Part shown: piece after piece, positions 46,034 to 54,651 of the stretch
Layout of the letters: the number at the start of each line of letters is the position of its first letter
Position numbering within the stretch: position 1 is the stretch's first letter
NCBI RefSeq assembly: GCF_900167945.1
Contig: NZ_FUZA01000003.1
Span: 455,137 to 519,136 of the forward strand
Reading direction: 5' to 3'
DNA from: Dyadobacter psychrophilus
GTDB taxonomy: Bacteria; Bacteroidota; Bacteroidia; Cytophagales; Spirosomataceae
Length of the DNA stretch: 64,000 nucleotides
Made by a program: the position numbers and the translations under genes
Notes under the pieces: generated by a model
What the model was told of the DNA's origin: nothing
The model's input: only the letters and a program-made list of their open reading frames with translations
The model's database searches: none

Positions 46034-46140
46034 AAAAACGATTCTGGTTTGTGCCGGCAACTTAATAAAATTGCTTGTGCGTACCGGCAAATGTTTTTCC
46101 CTATTTTTGCCAAACATAAAAATTAACCAGTAGATTCCTC

Positions 46141-47376
46141 TTGCAATTTCCCTCATTCATCGCAAAACGCATCCGTCACAACGAAGCAGGCTCATTTTCT
46201 GCCACAGTTTCACGCATCGGAGTTGCCAGTATTGCCATCGGGATTGCGGTAGGGATCATTGCTTTTGCCGTGCTGCTGGGTTTCAAGCAAACCATCCGCC
46301 AGAAGATCTTCCTGTTCGGAGCGCACATCAATATTTCCTCATTTGCAGTCGGTAACACCTATGAAGAGGCGCCGCTCTTTGTAAAAAACCCAATTACTGA
46401 AGCATTGCCCAAAATACCGGAAATCCTTCGCTGGCAGGGCGTTGCGCATAAATCAGGGATTCTCAAAACAACTGACGAGATCAAAGGGGTTATTCTGAAA
46501 GGCGTAGGACAGGATTATGACTGGAAAACATTCAAAGGAAGCCTGGTTGCCGGAACGTTAATTACCAACAAGGATTCAACTTCGATTAAATACGGATATT
46601 CTTCCGAAATTCTGATCAGCCATAAAATCGCCTCACAGCTCCGGCTCAAATCCGGCGATAACGTGATCATGTATTCCTTGCAAAACCCTCCCCGACCACG
46701 TAAACTGACGGTTGTAGGCATTTACGACACGCAAATGGAAGAATTTGACAACAACCTGATCATCGGCGACATTAGTCTGGTGCAGCGTCTGAATGGTTGG
46801 GGAAAGGACTCCGTCGGGACTTATGAAGTCTATTTGAAAGATTTTGAGAAACTGGATGAAGTTGCAGCACTGCTGAGACGGACGCTCCCGCCGTCTATTT
46901 ATTTACAACGGGTCACCAGCATTTTCCCTCAGATTTTCGACTGGCTTTTGCTTCTGGATCGCAATACAGCCGTTTTTTTAGCATTAATACTTTTTGTCGC
47001 CTGTTTCAATATGATCTCGATCTTGCTGGTAATGATCATGGAAAGAACGCCGCTGATCGGACTTTTGAAGACATTAGGAAGTCCAAATAAACAGATCAGA
47101 ATGGTGTTTTTCAGAGTTGGGCTGCATATGGTGCGCAAAGGCATCATCATAGGGAACATTGCCGGATTACTGATCTGCTGGATTCAATATAAGTTTAATG
47201 TCATCTCGCTCGATCCCGTCAATTATTACATGGACACCGTGCCCATCGTTTTTGACTGGCCTATTTTCATCATGGTTAATGTGATTACCGTTGTGATTTC
47301 CGGGCTTATTTTGCTGATCCCGACATTGATCATCTCCCAAATCACGCCGATTAAGGCACTTTTATTCAAAAAATAA
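46141..47376 (+). CDS. ABC transporter permease, LolC/LolE-like (FtsX domain)
   Basis: A 411-residue membrane protein with one N-terminal helix (ASIAIGIAVGIIAFAVLLGFKQTI), a large periplasmic MacB-PCD domain (FGAHINISSFAVGN to about residue 260), and an FtsX core of three helices at the C-terminus (FLALILFVACFNMISILLVMIMERT, GLLKTLGSPNKQIRMVF, ILLIPTLIISQITPIKALLF). The layout matches permeases that release lipoproteins to the outer membrane carrier. The ATPase partner is not adjacent. The start is a TTG; the gene is divergent from nadE with about 107 bp between starts. Confidence 0.88.
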   Translation: MQFPSFIAKRIRHNEAGSFSATVSRIGVASIAIGIAVGIIAFAVLLGFKQTIRQKIFLFGAHINISSFAVGNTYEEAPLFVKNPITEALPKIPEILRWQGVAHKSGILKTTDEIKGVILKGVGQDYDWKTFKGSLVAGTLITNKDSTSIKYGYSSEILISHKIASQLRLKSGDNVIMYSLQNPPRPRKLTVVGIYDTQMEEFDNNLIIGDISLVQRLNGWGKDSVGTYEVYLKDFEKLDEVAALLRRTLPPSIYLQRVTSIFPQIFDWLLLLDRNTAVFLALILFVACFNMISILLVMIMERTPLIGLLKTLGSPNKQIRMVFFRVGLHMVRKGIIIGNIAGLLICWIQYKFNVISLDPVNYYMDTVPIVFDWPIFIMVNVITVVISGLILLIPTLIISQITPIKALLFKK

Positions 47377-47393
47377 GGGTTTGAAGTCTGCTT

Positions 47394-48554
47394 TCACCAA
47401 ACAACTTTCCGCAAGAGTTCGGCAGCTCTCAAAAGCGTGTCATCATTTTTCGCAAAACAAAAACGCAACGTCTGGTAATTCGTGATCTGATTGTAAAAAA
47501 CAGAAACCGGAATGGATGCCACACCGGCCTCAATGGTCAGACGTTCAGCCAGTTGCCTGTCATTTTCCTCACTAAGTTCTTCATAAGAAACATTTTGGAA
47601 AAAACTTCCCTCGGACGGCCTCAAACCAAATCCAACATCCTGGATCGCATCCACAAACAAATCCCTTTTCCGCTGGTAAAATGCCGATAATGTCAAGTAA
47701 TGCTCAGGGTTTTCCAGATATTCCGCAATGGCAAACTGAACAGGCGTTACCACGCTAAAGACCAGAAACTGATGGATTTTCCTGAACTCGGTCGTAAGTT
47801 CTTTGGGGGCAAGACAATAGCCTATTTTCCAGCCGGTTGTATGAAATGTTTTGCCAAACGAGCCGCATAGGAATGTGCGTTCCGCCAGTGCAGGAATGGA
47901 AGCAGCGGAAATGTGCTCCCGGCCATCGAAAATAATGTGTTCATAAACTTCATCGCTGATCACCATTAAGTCATGCTTCTCCGCAATGTCTGCAAGCTGT
48001 TGCAGATCAGACCGTTTCCAGACATTACCAGTCGGATTATGTGGTGTATTAATGATTACTGCCTTCGTTCTCGGACTGATTTTCGATCTTACTTCTTCCC
48101 AATCAATGCTTTCGTATTGCGGATGCAATGTTACAAAAACCGGAATGCCGCCATTCAGTTCAATGGCCGGAACATAGCTGTCGTAGGCCGGTTCGAATAC
48201 AATGACTTCATCGCCCGGATGCACCATCGTGGACAAGGCAACATACAATGCTTCCGTAGCACCGCTTGTAATTGTAATTTCAGTTTCGGGATGATATTCT
48301 TTTGCATTCGCAGCAAAGACTTTTTTTGCAATCGCTTCCCGCAGTGCCATCACGCCAGCCATGGGTGCATATTGATTTTTGCCCTGCGCAATGTATTTTC
48401 CAACCAGTTTTTGTAATTCCGGCGCACAGTCAAACTCAGGAAAACCTTGCGCCAGATTTATCGCCTGATGCTCTTCGGCCAGCCGGGACATTTTTGTGAA
48501 AATCGTGGTTCCAACGCGTGGAAGTTTGGAGCGGAAGGCGGCCTTAAAATGCAT
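47394..48554 (-). CDS. PLP-dependent aminotransferase (methionine aminotransferase-like)
   Basis: A 386-residue class I/II fold-type I aminotransferase. Conserved segments: INLAQGFPEFDCAPEL, ITSGATEALYVALSTMVHPGDEVIVFEPAYDSY, INTPHNPTGNVW (PLP Asn), VISDEVYEHIIFDG (Asp and Tyr), GSFGKTFHTTGWKIGYCLAP (Schiff-base Lys) and the final RFCFAK (substrate Arg). The strong FGKTFHTTGWKIGY block and overall pattern are like YbdL-type methionine aminotransferases, and kynurenine aminotransferases are close relatives. It converges on the permease gene. Confidence 0.9.
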   Translation of the reverse strand: MHFKAAFRSKLPRVGTTIFTKMSRLAEEHQAINLAQGFPEFDCAPELQKLVGKYIAQGKNQYAPMAGVMALREAIAKKVFAANAKEYHPETEITITSGATEALYVALSTMVHPGDEVIVFEPAYDSYVPAIELNGGIPVFVTLHPQYESIDWEEVRSKISPRTKAVIINTPHNPTGNVWKRSDLQQLADIAEKHDLMVISDEVYEHIIFDGREHISAASIPALAERTFLCGSFGKTFHTTGWKIGYCLAPKELTTEFRKIHQFLVFSVVTPVQFAIAEYLENPEHYLTLSAFYQRKRDLFVDAIQDVGFGLRPSEGSFFQNVSYEELSEENDRQLAERLTIEAGVASIPVSVFYNQITNYQTLRFCFAKNDDTLLRAAELLRKVVW

Positions 48555-48692
48555 ATGAGATATTTAGGAGCTTCAAATATAACTTATAGCAATGTTCTAT
48601 TGCTGCATAGCGCCCATTTGCCGGAAATTTTACCACAATTTTTAGTATAAAATAGGAGTCCGAACTTATATTAATTCAAAACCCCGTTTCCT

Positions 48693-50840
48693 ATGCCTAA
48701 TGTCTCCTGCCTGCGCTCCTTACTTATCCTGCTTTGCCTGATTCCAGCAACATTAGCTGCCCAAACTATTCAATGGCAGGAGATATATCCCGGCGTTTGG
48801 AAAGGAGTTGCTGGTAAGCCGGACGATTACGATCTGCTTAAAGCCGCAGAAATAACGCCTTCACAGGCGCTTGCAAAGCTGTCAAAAGAAGCATTTCCTT
48901 TGAATAAGGCCGAAATCCAGGTGCAGCAAAACAATGGTAAAACTTATCTCAGGCTGCCTTTGGTGAAAAACGAACAGCTTTTTGGCTTCGGGTTGAATTT
49001 TCAAACGGTACACCAGCGCGGAAGGATCATGCAGTTGCACGCCGACCACTATGGAAAAACCGATAATGGCCGCACACACGCGCCTGTGCCGTTTTATGTG
49101 TCGTCATTGGGTTATGGTGTTTTTGTAAATTCAGCCAAATACATAGATGTGTATGCGGGTTCCAATGTGCGGAAAGACAGCAAAAATCCCCCGGAAGTAA
49201 TGGACCGCAACACTAATAAGAGTTGGAGCGCACACCCTTATTCCGATGCAGTGGAAATGCTGATTCCCGCGCAAGGCATTGAAATATACGTATTTGCAGG
49301 TCCAAAACCGATCAATGCAATCCAACGTTTCAATTTGCTGAGCGGGGGCGGATGCCTGCCGCCGCGTTGGGGACTGGGTTTTACACAGCGCGTGCACCGG
49401 CTTTACACGTCAGAGCAAGTGAAGCAGGAGGCAAAAGCATTTGAAGAGAAGGGTTTCCCACTTGATTTTATCGGCCTGGAACCGGGCTGGCAGAGTAAGT
49501 CCTACCCCTGCACATTTGAATGGGACAAATCGCGCTTCCCCGATCCGGCAGGTTTTGTGAAAGAAATGGATGCAATGGGCGTTAAGATTAATCTTTGGAC
49601 TAATCCTTATGTGTCGCCCGACGCCGCGATTTACAAACCTATATTGCCCTTCACCGGTTCGCATACGGTCTGGAATGGCATTGTGCCTGATCTTTCCATG
49701 CCCCAGGCACGGAAAATTCTGTTTGATCAATTTGAAAAAGAACATGTAAAAATTGGTGTAAGCGGTTATAAAATTGATGAAGTGGATGGTTTCGACTCCT
49801 ATCTGTGGCCAGATGTTGCCACTTTTCCATCCGGACATTCTTCTGAACAGATCCGCCAGACTTACGGATTGCTCGTTCAGAAGCACAGTTTTGAAATGTT
49901 CCGCAGAAACAATGCACGTACATATGGGCTCGTGCGCGCCTCCAATGCTGGCGGCGCTTCTTTTCCCTATGTGATTTACAATGATAATTATAGCCACGAA
50001 GACTTCATTACCGCATTGATCAACAGCGGTTATGCAGGCGTTTTGTGGACGCCGGAAGTGCGTGCTTCCAAAACTGCCGAAGAATGGTTGCGGCGCTTCC
50101 AAACGGTCTGTTTCTCGCCCATGGCCATGATTAATGCCTGGTCCAGCAGCACGCAACCGTGGACATTCCCGGAAGTTGCCGCGCAGGTTAAAGCTGTGGC
50201 AGAATTGCGGATGCGCATGATGCCTTACTGGTATTCCGAATTTGCCAAATATCATTACGACGGAACGCCGCCATTCCGTGGAATGAGCCTTGAAGAAGGT
50301 TTTTCAGGCAATGTCATCAAGGAAAAAACAGCCACAGATCTGGAAGCGAACCCCTATGAAGAAGCGCTCATTAAGGAGGTTAAAGATCAGTATATGGCTG
50401 GCGAATTCCTGCTCGTTGCGCCCCTGTTTACCGGCCAGAAGTCTCGCAAAGTCATTCTTCCCAAAGGCAAATGGTTTGACTTCTACACGGGAAAATTGGT
50501 TGGCGACGGAGAAATTATCACGATCTCACCAGGCCTTGACCAGATTCCGGTGTTCGTCAAAAACGGCGCGATCATTCCCATGATGCCCGCATTGCTGCAC
50601 GCACCAAAAGCCGAGCAGAAAGTGGACCTGGAAATAAGACATTACGGCGACCAGAACGGAAGTTACAAGCTCTATGACGATGACGGCGAGACATTTGCCT
50701 ACGAAAAAGGTATTTTCTCCTGGCGCGACATAAAAGTTGAGAAACAAAAAGACGGGAAATTAAAAGGAAGCATTTCAAATGCAGAAGCCAACAAACCTAG
50801 CACAGTTGGCAACATTAGCTGGCGTTACATGACGGAGTAA
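48693..50840 (+). CDS. Glycoside hydrolase family 31 (alpha-xylosidase/alpha-glucosidase), secreted
   Basis: A 715-residue protein with signal peptide (LLILLCLIPATLAAQ). A GH31 N-terminal beta domain is followed by the catalytic barrel: GGGCLPPRWGLGFTQRVHRLYTSEQV, DFIGLEPGWQSKSYPCTFEWDKSRFPD, INLWTNPYVSPDA, the nucleophile region VSGYKIDEVDGFDSY and the acid/base side VRASNAGGASFPYVIYNDNYSHEDF, then a proximal beta domain with KGKWFDFYTGKLVG. The specificity (alpha-xylose, alpha-glucose or alpha-galactose) is not clear. It lies next to, but not in, the uronate operon, and it converges on the NUDIX gene with abutting stops. Confidence 0.9.
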   Translation: MPNVSCLRSLLILLCLIPATLAAQTIQWQEIYPGVWKGVAGKPDDYDLLKAAEITPSQALAKLSKEAFPLNKAEIQVQQNNGKTYLRLPLVKNEQLFGFGLNFQTVHQRGRIMQLHADHYGKTDNGRTHAPVPFYVSSLGYGVFVNSAKYIDVYAGSNVRKDSKNPPEVMDRNTNKSWSAHPYSDAVEMLIPAQGIEIYVFAGPKPINAIQRFNLLSGGGCLPPRWGLGFTQRVHRLYTSEQVKQEAKAFEEKGFPLDFIGLEPGWQSKSYPCTFEWDKSRFPDPAGFVKEMDAMGVKINLWTNPYVSPDAAIYKPILPFTGSHTVWNGIVPDLSMPQARKILFDQFEKEHVKIGVSGYKIDEVDGFDSYLWPDVATFPSGHSSEQIRQTYGLLVQKHSFEMFRRNNARTYGLVRASNAGGASFPYVIYNDNYSHEDFITALINSGYAGVLWTPEVRASKTAEEWLRRFQTVCFSPMAMINAWSSSTQPWTFPEVAAQVKAVAELRMRMMPYWYSEFAKYHYDGTPPFRGMSLEEGFSGNVIKEKTATDLEANPYEEALIKEVKDQYMAGEFLLVAPLFTGQKSRKVILPKGKWFDFYTGKLVGDGEIITISPGLDQIPVFVKNGAIIPMMPALLHAPKAEQKVDLEIRHYGDQNGSYKLYDDDGETFAYEKGIFSWRDIKVEKQKDGKLKGSISNAEANKPSTVGNISWRYMTE

Positions 50841-51317
50841 TCAGGCTTTGTCCAGATCAATAAAACCAGAGGCAAATTGCTTTACACGAAGCGGATTTTG
50901 CGCCAGTTCCTCAGTGAGAAATTCAGGATAAACCCGCAGGTTGGAAATTTCATTGACCGGGTGCCATTTGAAAAGCAGTTCACTATCCCCTTCCACGCCT
51001 ATAAAGTCGTTCAGATCTTTCAAAGCCGGGATTTCCATTTTATAGTAAAACCCAAGCTCGTGATGTTTGATGTCATTGTAAACAAAGAAATTTTCAGAAA
51101 CCCACAGCATTTCACCAACCAGAACGTCCATTGCAGTTTCTTCCTGCATCTCCCTGATCAATGTATCTTTGGAGAACTCAAACAAGGAAGCACGGCCGCC
51201 AGGCAGGCTCCAAAATTTGTCTGACGGTGTTTTATGCAACAGCACTTTCCCGTCTACAATAGCAACGCCAGCGACACGGTAATTGAACAATGCATCATTA
51301 ATAGCCAGGCTGATCAT
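50841..51317 (-). CDS. NUDIX hydrolase
   Basis: A 158-residue protein with the NUDIX box GGRASLFEFSKDTLIREMQEET, read here as G-x5-E-x7-REMQEET with all acidic metal ligands present. It probably hydrolyses a nucleotide diphosphate derivative; the substrate is unknown. It may be co-transcribed with the LacI-type regulator 22 bp upstream, since NUDIX genes and regulators of sugar use are often paired, but the link is weak. Confidence 0.9.
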   Translation of the reverse strand: MISLAINDALFNYRVAGVAIVDGKVLLHKTPSDKFWSLPGGRASLFEFSKDTLIREMQEETAMDVLVGEMLWVSENFFVYNDIKHHELGFYYKMEIPALKDLNDFIGVEGDSELLFKWHPVNEISNLRVYPEFLTEELAQNPLRVKQFASGFIDLDKA

Positions 51318-51338
51318 TCATTAAGGTTATTTTGCAGA

Positions 51339-52376
51339 TTACAATGCTTCGGCTTTTCCAACGGACGATTCGCGGATAATGAGTGAGGTTTTTAAGGATC
51401 TGGTTTCGAAAACATCTGTCTTTTGCGGGTGCTCAATAAGCCTGATCAGCAGTTCAACCGCCTGCTGGCCCATTTCCATGGCCGGTTGCACAACAGCTGT
51501 CAATGGAGGATTCAGCAATTCTGCAACACTGATATTCGTAAAACCAACAATAGCGATCTGTTGTGGGATTTTAATATTTTTCTTTTGCAAAACAGACATA
51601 CAGCCAGTTGTAAGGCGGTCGCTCGCTGTAAAAATAGCGTCGGGCGGCTCCGGCATTTCGAGCATTTCCTGCACAGCAGCCTCATTTTCAGTCGCTACTT
51701 TGCCTCCATGGTAACAATATTTAACATAAGATTCATCAAAAGGAAGCCCATAATCCTCCAAAGCCTGCTTATAACCCGCCAAGCGTTCGGTTGTTATGGA
51801 TAAATAAATAGGGCTCGTCAAATGTGCAATGCGCTTTCTGCCTGATTTGATCAAATGCTCTGTCGCCTCGTAACTTCCCGCGAAGTTATCTACAACCACT
51901 TTGTGTGTTTCAATGGCATTAGGCACGCGGTCCAGAAAAACGATTGGTAGGCCCCTTTCCATCAGATCCTGAAAATGAAACAGGTTGGTCGTGAGGCTGG
52001 AAAGTGAAATTAACAGGCCATCCACTTTCCTGGAAACCAGATAATTTGTATTGGCAACTTCCCGCTCGTACGACTCATGACTCTGAAAAATAACCACGTG
52101 ATAGCCCAGGTTGTAGGCTATGGATTCGATGCCATTAATGAGTTGTGAAAAAAAATGGTTGGCGATTTCAGGAATAATAACTCCTATGGACTTGCTTTTA
52201 CTATCCCGTAAACTAAGGGCAATGGGATTGGGGCGATAATTCATCCGCTCCGCATATTCCATGACCAACTTCTTGGTTTCCGGGTTTATTTCATAGCTGT
52301 TGCGTAAGGCACGGGAGACGGTCGAAGTCGAAAGTCCCAGTGCTTTGGCAATGTCCTTGATTGTGATAGTCTCCAA
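51339..52376 (-). CDS. LacI-family transcriptional regulator
   Basis: A 345-residue regulator. The N-terminal helix-turn-helix is TIKDIAKALGLSTSTVSRALRNS with the hinge helix near NPIALSLRD. The periplasmic-binding-like domain follows (SIGVIIPEIANHFFSQLINGIE, PIVFLDRVPNAIETHKVVVDN, PDAIFTASDRLTTGCMSVL, AIVGFTNISVAELLNPPLTAV). It is divergent from the kduD operon and probably represses it until a uronate-derived ligand binds. CG-centred operator-like sites lie between the two. Confidence 0.93.
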   Translation of the reverse strand: METITIKDIAKALGLSTSTVSRALRNSYEINPETKKLVMEYAERMNYRPNPIALSLRDSKSKSIGVIIPEIANHFFSQLINGIESIAYNLGYHVVIFQSHESYEREVANTNYLVSRKVDGLLISLSSLTTNLFHFQDLMERGLPIVFLDRVPNAIETHKVVVDNFAGSYEATEHLIKSGRKRIAHLTSPIYLSITTERLAGYKQALEDYGLPFDESYVKYCYHGGKVATENEAAVQEMLEMPEPPDAIFTASDRLTTGCMSVLQKKNIKIPQQIAIVGFTNISVAELLNPPLTAVVQPAMEMGQQAVELLIRLIEHPQKTDVFETRSLKTSLIIRESSVGKAEAL

Positions 52377-52501
52377 AGAAAAATTGGTTTATTCCAACTT
52401 AATGTTCGATTAGATATACTTTATTGAACATCGTGTTAATGTACTAAAATAGAAATGAATATCGAAACGGATCGGGAGATGTTTACCGCCGTGCATCAAC
52501 T

Positions 52502-52550
52502 GGTAACGTTCCCGATAACGATTGCACAAAAAAAGACAATTCATTATTTG
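52502..52550 (+). promoter_or_regulatory. LacI-type operator and promoter of the uronate operon
   Basis: GGTAACGTTCCC (52502-52513) is a near-palindrome centred on CG, with the adjacent GATAACGATTGC (52514-52525) a weaker one. The second overlaps TTG (52522-52524), which with 18 bases spacing precedes ATTATTTG (52543-52550), close to the -7 consensus. A repressor bound here would block the promoter. The start codon of kduD lies 102 bp downstream. The remaining part of the 275-bp gap shows no gene. Confidence 0.45.
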
Positions 52551-52651
52551 ATAATTCTAACTATTCGGCCTAAACTGCCGAAGTGAACGGCCTTCTTAGA
52601 CCGACGCGTAATTTAGGGGTTACCCCGAAAAACACAATTTGCCATTCCTTA

Positions 52652-53422
52652 ATGAATACAATAAATTTATTTGATCTGACGGGCAAAACCGCATTGGTAA
52701 CCGGTTGCAACCGGGGAATAGGAAAGGCGATGGCGGAAGCACTGGCAGAGGCAGGAGCCGACATCATTGGCGTTTCTTCATCTGACATTCAATCAGCCAG
52801 CGACTTACAAAACTCAGTTTCAAAAACCGGCAGAAAATTTTCTCCTTACCAGGCCGATTTTGGAAACCGTGAAAGCATTTATGCATTTATTGAAAAAGTA
52901 AAACGTGAGCATAACCGCATCGATATTCTGATCAATAATGCAGGCATTATTTTGCGCCAGCCAGCAGCGGAGCATTCAGACGAATATTGGGATCAGGTGC
53001 TGAATGTCAATCTGGACGCGCCTTATATCTTATCCAGGGAATTTGGCCGGGAAATGATTGCGCGTGGTTACGGGAAAATCATTTTCACTGCTTCGTTGCT
53101 GACGTTTCAGGGCGGCATTAATGTGCCCGGATACACTGCATCCAAAAGTGCGATCGGAGGCCTTGTGAAGGCGTTAGCCAATGAATGGGCCGGAAAAGGG
53201 GTAAATGTGAACGCCATAGCGCCGGGTTACATCAATACAGATAATACGGAGGCTTTGAGAAACGATCCGGTAAGGAGCAAATCCATCCTGGACCGCATTC
53301 CGGCAGGAAGATGGGGCATGCCGGAGGATTTTAAAGGCCCGGCCGTGTTCCTGGCATCAGATGCTTCAAGTTATGTGAATGGGGCGATATTAACAGTTGA
53401 CGGCGGTTGGATGGGCCGGTAA
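52652..53422 (+). CDS. kduD: 2-dehydro-3-deoxy-D-gluconate 5-dehydrogenase (SDR)
   Basis: A 256-residue short-chain dehydrogenase. The NAD-binding motif is ALVTGCNRGIGKAMAEAL, then LINNAGIILRQPA, the catalytic Ser in FTASLLTFQGGINV, and the Tyr/Lys in PGYTASKSAIGGLVKAL. Together with kduI downstream it fits KduD, which reduces 2,5-diketo-3-deoxygluconate to 2-keto-3-deoxygluconate. The ATG at 52652 starts right before the domain (MNTINLFDLTGK); an upstream in-frame ATG at 52583 would add an unlikely extension. It heads a six-gene operon on this strand. Confidence 0.92.
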   Translation: MNTINLFDLTGKTALVTGCNRGIGKAMAEALAEAGADIIGVSSSDIQSASDLQNSVSKTGRKFSPYQADFGNRESIYAFIEKVKREHNRIDILINNAGIILRQPAAEHSDEYWDQVLNVNLDAPYILSREFGREMIARGYGKIIFTASLLTFQGGINVPGYTASKSAIGGLVKALANEWAGKGVNVNAIAPGYINTDNTEALRNDPVRSKSILDRIPAGRWGMPEDFKGPAVFLASDASSYVNGAILTVDGGWMGR

Positions 53423-53454
53423 TCTTTCCAAATTTTTATAACCCAGCTAAAATC

Positions 53455-54285
53455 ATGCAAATCAGATTTGAAAGTAGCCGTAGAGAAGTCTCACAAATGG
53501 ACACGGCGACTTTGCGCGAGAATTTTTTAATTGACAATATATTCCAAAACGACCAGATCAACTTCGTTTACACGCATTACGACCGCGTCATGATCGGCGG
53601 TGCCATTCCGGTTGCCAAGCCGCTTACATTAGAAACTTACGGTCCGCTAAAAGCTGAGTATTTTCTGGAAAGAAGGGAAATCGGGATCATTAACATTGGC
53701 GGAACGGGCCATGTTAGAGCGGATGGAGCAACGTTTGAAATCAGTAAACTGGGCTGTGTCTATTTAGGAAAAGGCACAAAAGAAGTTAGTTTTTCCAGTG
53801 AAAATCAGGCAGATCCGGCGGTATTTTATCTCCTGTCCTCGCCTGCGCACCAGTCGTTTCCAGCTACATTATATACAAAAGAAGACGCTGCACCAATGAC
53901 GATGGGCAGCATGGAAACTTCTAATCACAGGACCATTTACAAATACATTCATGCAAGCGGCATTCAAAGCGCCCAACTTGTGATGGGGCTCACCGTTTTG
54001 CAAACAGGCAGCGTTTGGAACACCATGCCCGCACACGTACACGACAGGCGAATGGAAGCTTATTGCTACTTTGATGTGCCTGCTAATCAGCGCATTCTGC
54101 ATTTAATGGGCGAACCAACCGAAACCCGCCACCTGTGGCTGGCCGACCGGCAGGCTATCATTTCCCCGCCCTGGTCGATCCACTCAGGTTGCGGCACTTC
54201 GAGCTATTCGTTCATCTGGGGAATGGCAGGCGAAAACAGGGATTACACGGATATGGACGCAGTAGCGATAACTGATTTGAGATAA
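53455..54285 (+). CDS. kduI: 5-dehydro-4-deoxy-D-glucuronate isomerase
   Basis: A 276-residue cupin-type zinc isomerase. It converts 5-keto-4-deoxyuronate to 2,5-diketo-3-deoxygluconate in pectin breakdown. Zinc ligands are in MPAHVHDRRMEAYCYFD (two His and a Glu) with a further His in WSIHSGCGTSSYSFIWGMAGEN. YLGKGTKEVSF is also typical. The length equals E. coli KduI (278). The ATG at 53455 is chosen because it gives MQIRFESSRREVSQMDT, the normal N-terminus. It shares one base with the cupin gene that follows. Confidence 0.95.
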   Translation: MQIRFESSRREVSQMDTATLRENFLIDNIFQNDQINFVYTHYDRVMIGGAIPVAKPLTLETYGPLKAEYFLERREIGIINIGGTGHVRADGATFEISKLGCVYLGKGTKEVSFSSENQADPAVFYLLSSPAHQSFPATLYTKEDAAPMTMGSMETSNHRTIYKYIHASGIQSAQLVMGLTVLQTGSVWNTMPAHVHDRRMEAYCYFDVPANQRILHLMGEPTETRHLWLADRQAIISPPWSIHSGCGTSSYSFIWGMAGENRDYTDMDAVAITDLR

Positions 54286-54632
54286 TGAGCGATATAAAAG
54301 GACGTGAATTTATAGACGATGCGGACATTCCGTGGGAAGAGTTGGGCGGCGGTTTAAAGCGGAAGATCATGGCTTATGATGACAATCTGATGATGGTCAA
54401 AGTGGCTTTTGAGAAGGGCGGCGTTGGTGCGTTACACAGCCATTTTCATACACAGATGAGCTATGTCGAAAGCGGGAAGTTTGAAATAACAATTGGCCCT
54501 AAAACCGGCATACTGAGAGGCGGCGACGCTTATTACATTCCGCCGGATGTTATTCACGGCGCGTTGTGCCTGGAAACAGGAATGCTCGTGGATATTTTTA
54601 ATCCTATGCGGGCCGATTTTATAAAAACCTAG
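54285..54632 (+). CDS. KdgF-like cupin protein
   Basis: A 115-residue single cupin domain. The metal-binding motif is ALHSHFHTQMSYVESGKFE, with a second motif GGDAYYIPPDVIHGALCLETG. Cupins of this shape next to kduI and kduD are KdgF-like and speed the ring opening of 4,5-unsaturated uronates to 5-keto-4-deoxyuronate. The start codon overlaps the kduI stop by one base, so the two are translationally coupled. The assignment rests on size, motif and position. Confidence 0.8.
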   Translation: MSDIKGREFIDDADIPWEELGGGLKRKIMAYDDNLMMVKVAFEKGGVGALHSHFHTQMSYVESGKFEITIGPKTGILRGGDAYYIPPDVIHGALCLETGMLVDIFNPMRADFIKT

Positions 54633-54651
54633 TTATGTTCCCTCTTTCCCG

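Noticed and set aside
45434..46126. 230-codon frame on the plus strand
   Set aside because: It is antisense to nadE, whose catalytic motifs are all present in the other frame; no domain is seen.
49410..50255. Long 281-codon frame on the minus strand
   Set aside because: It lies opposite the well-supported GH31 gene, has no recognisable motif and is rich in His and Cys as expected from antisense reading.
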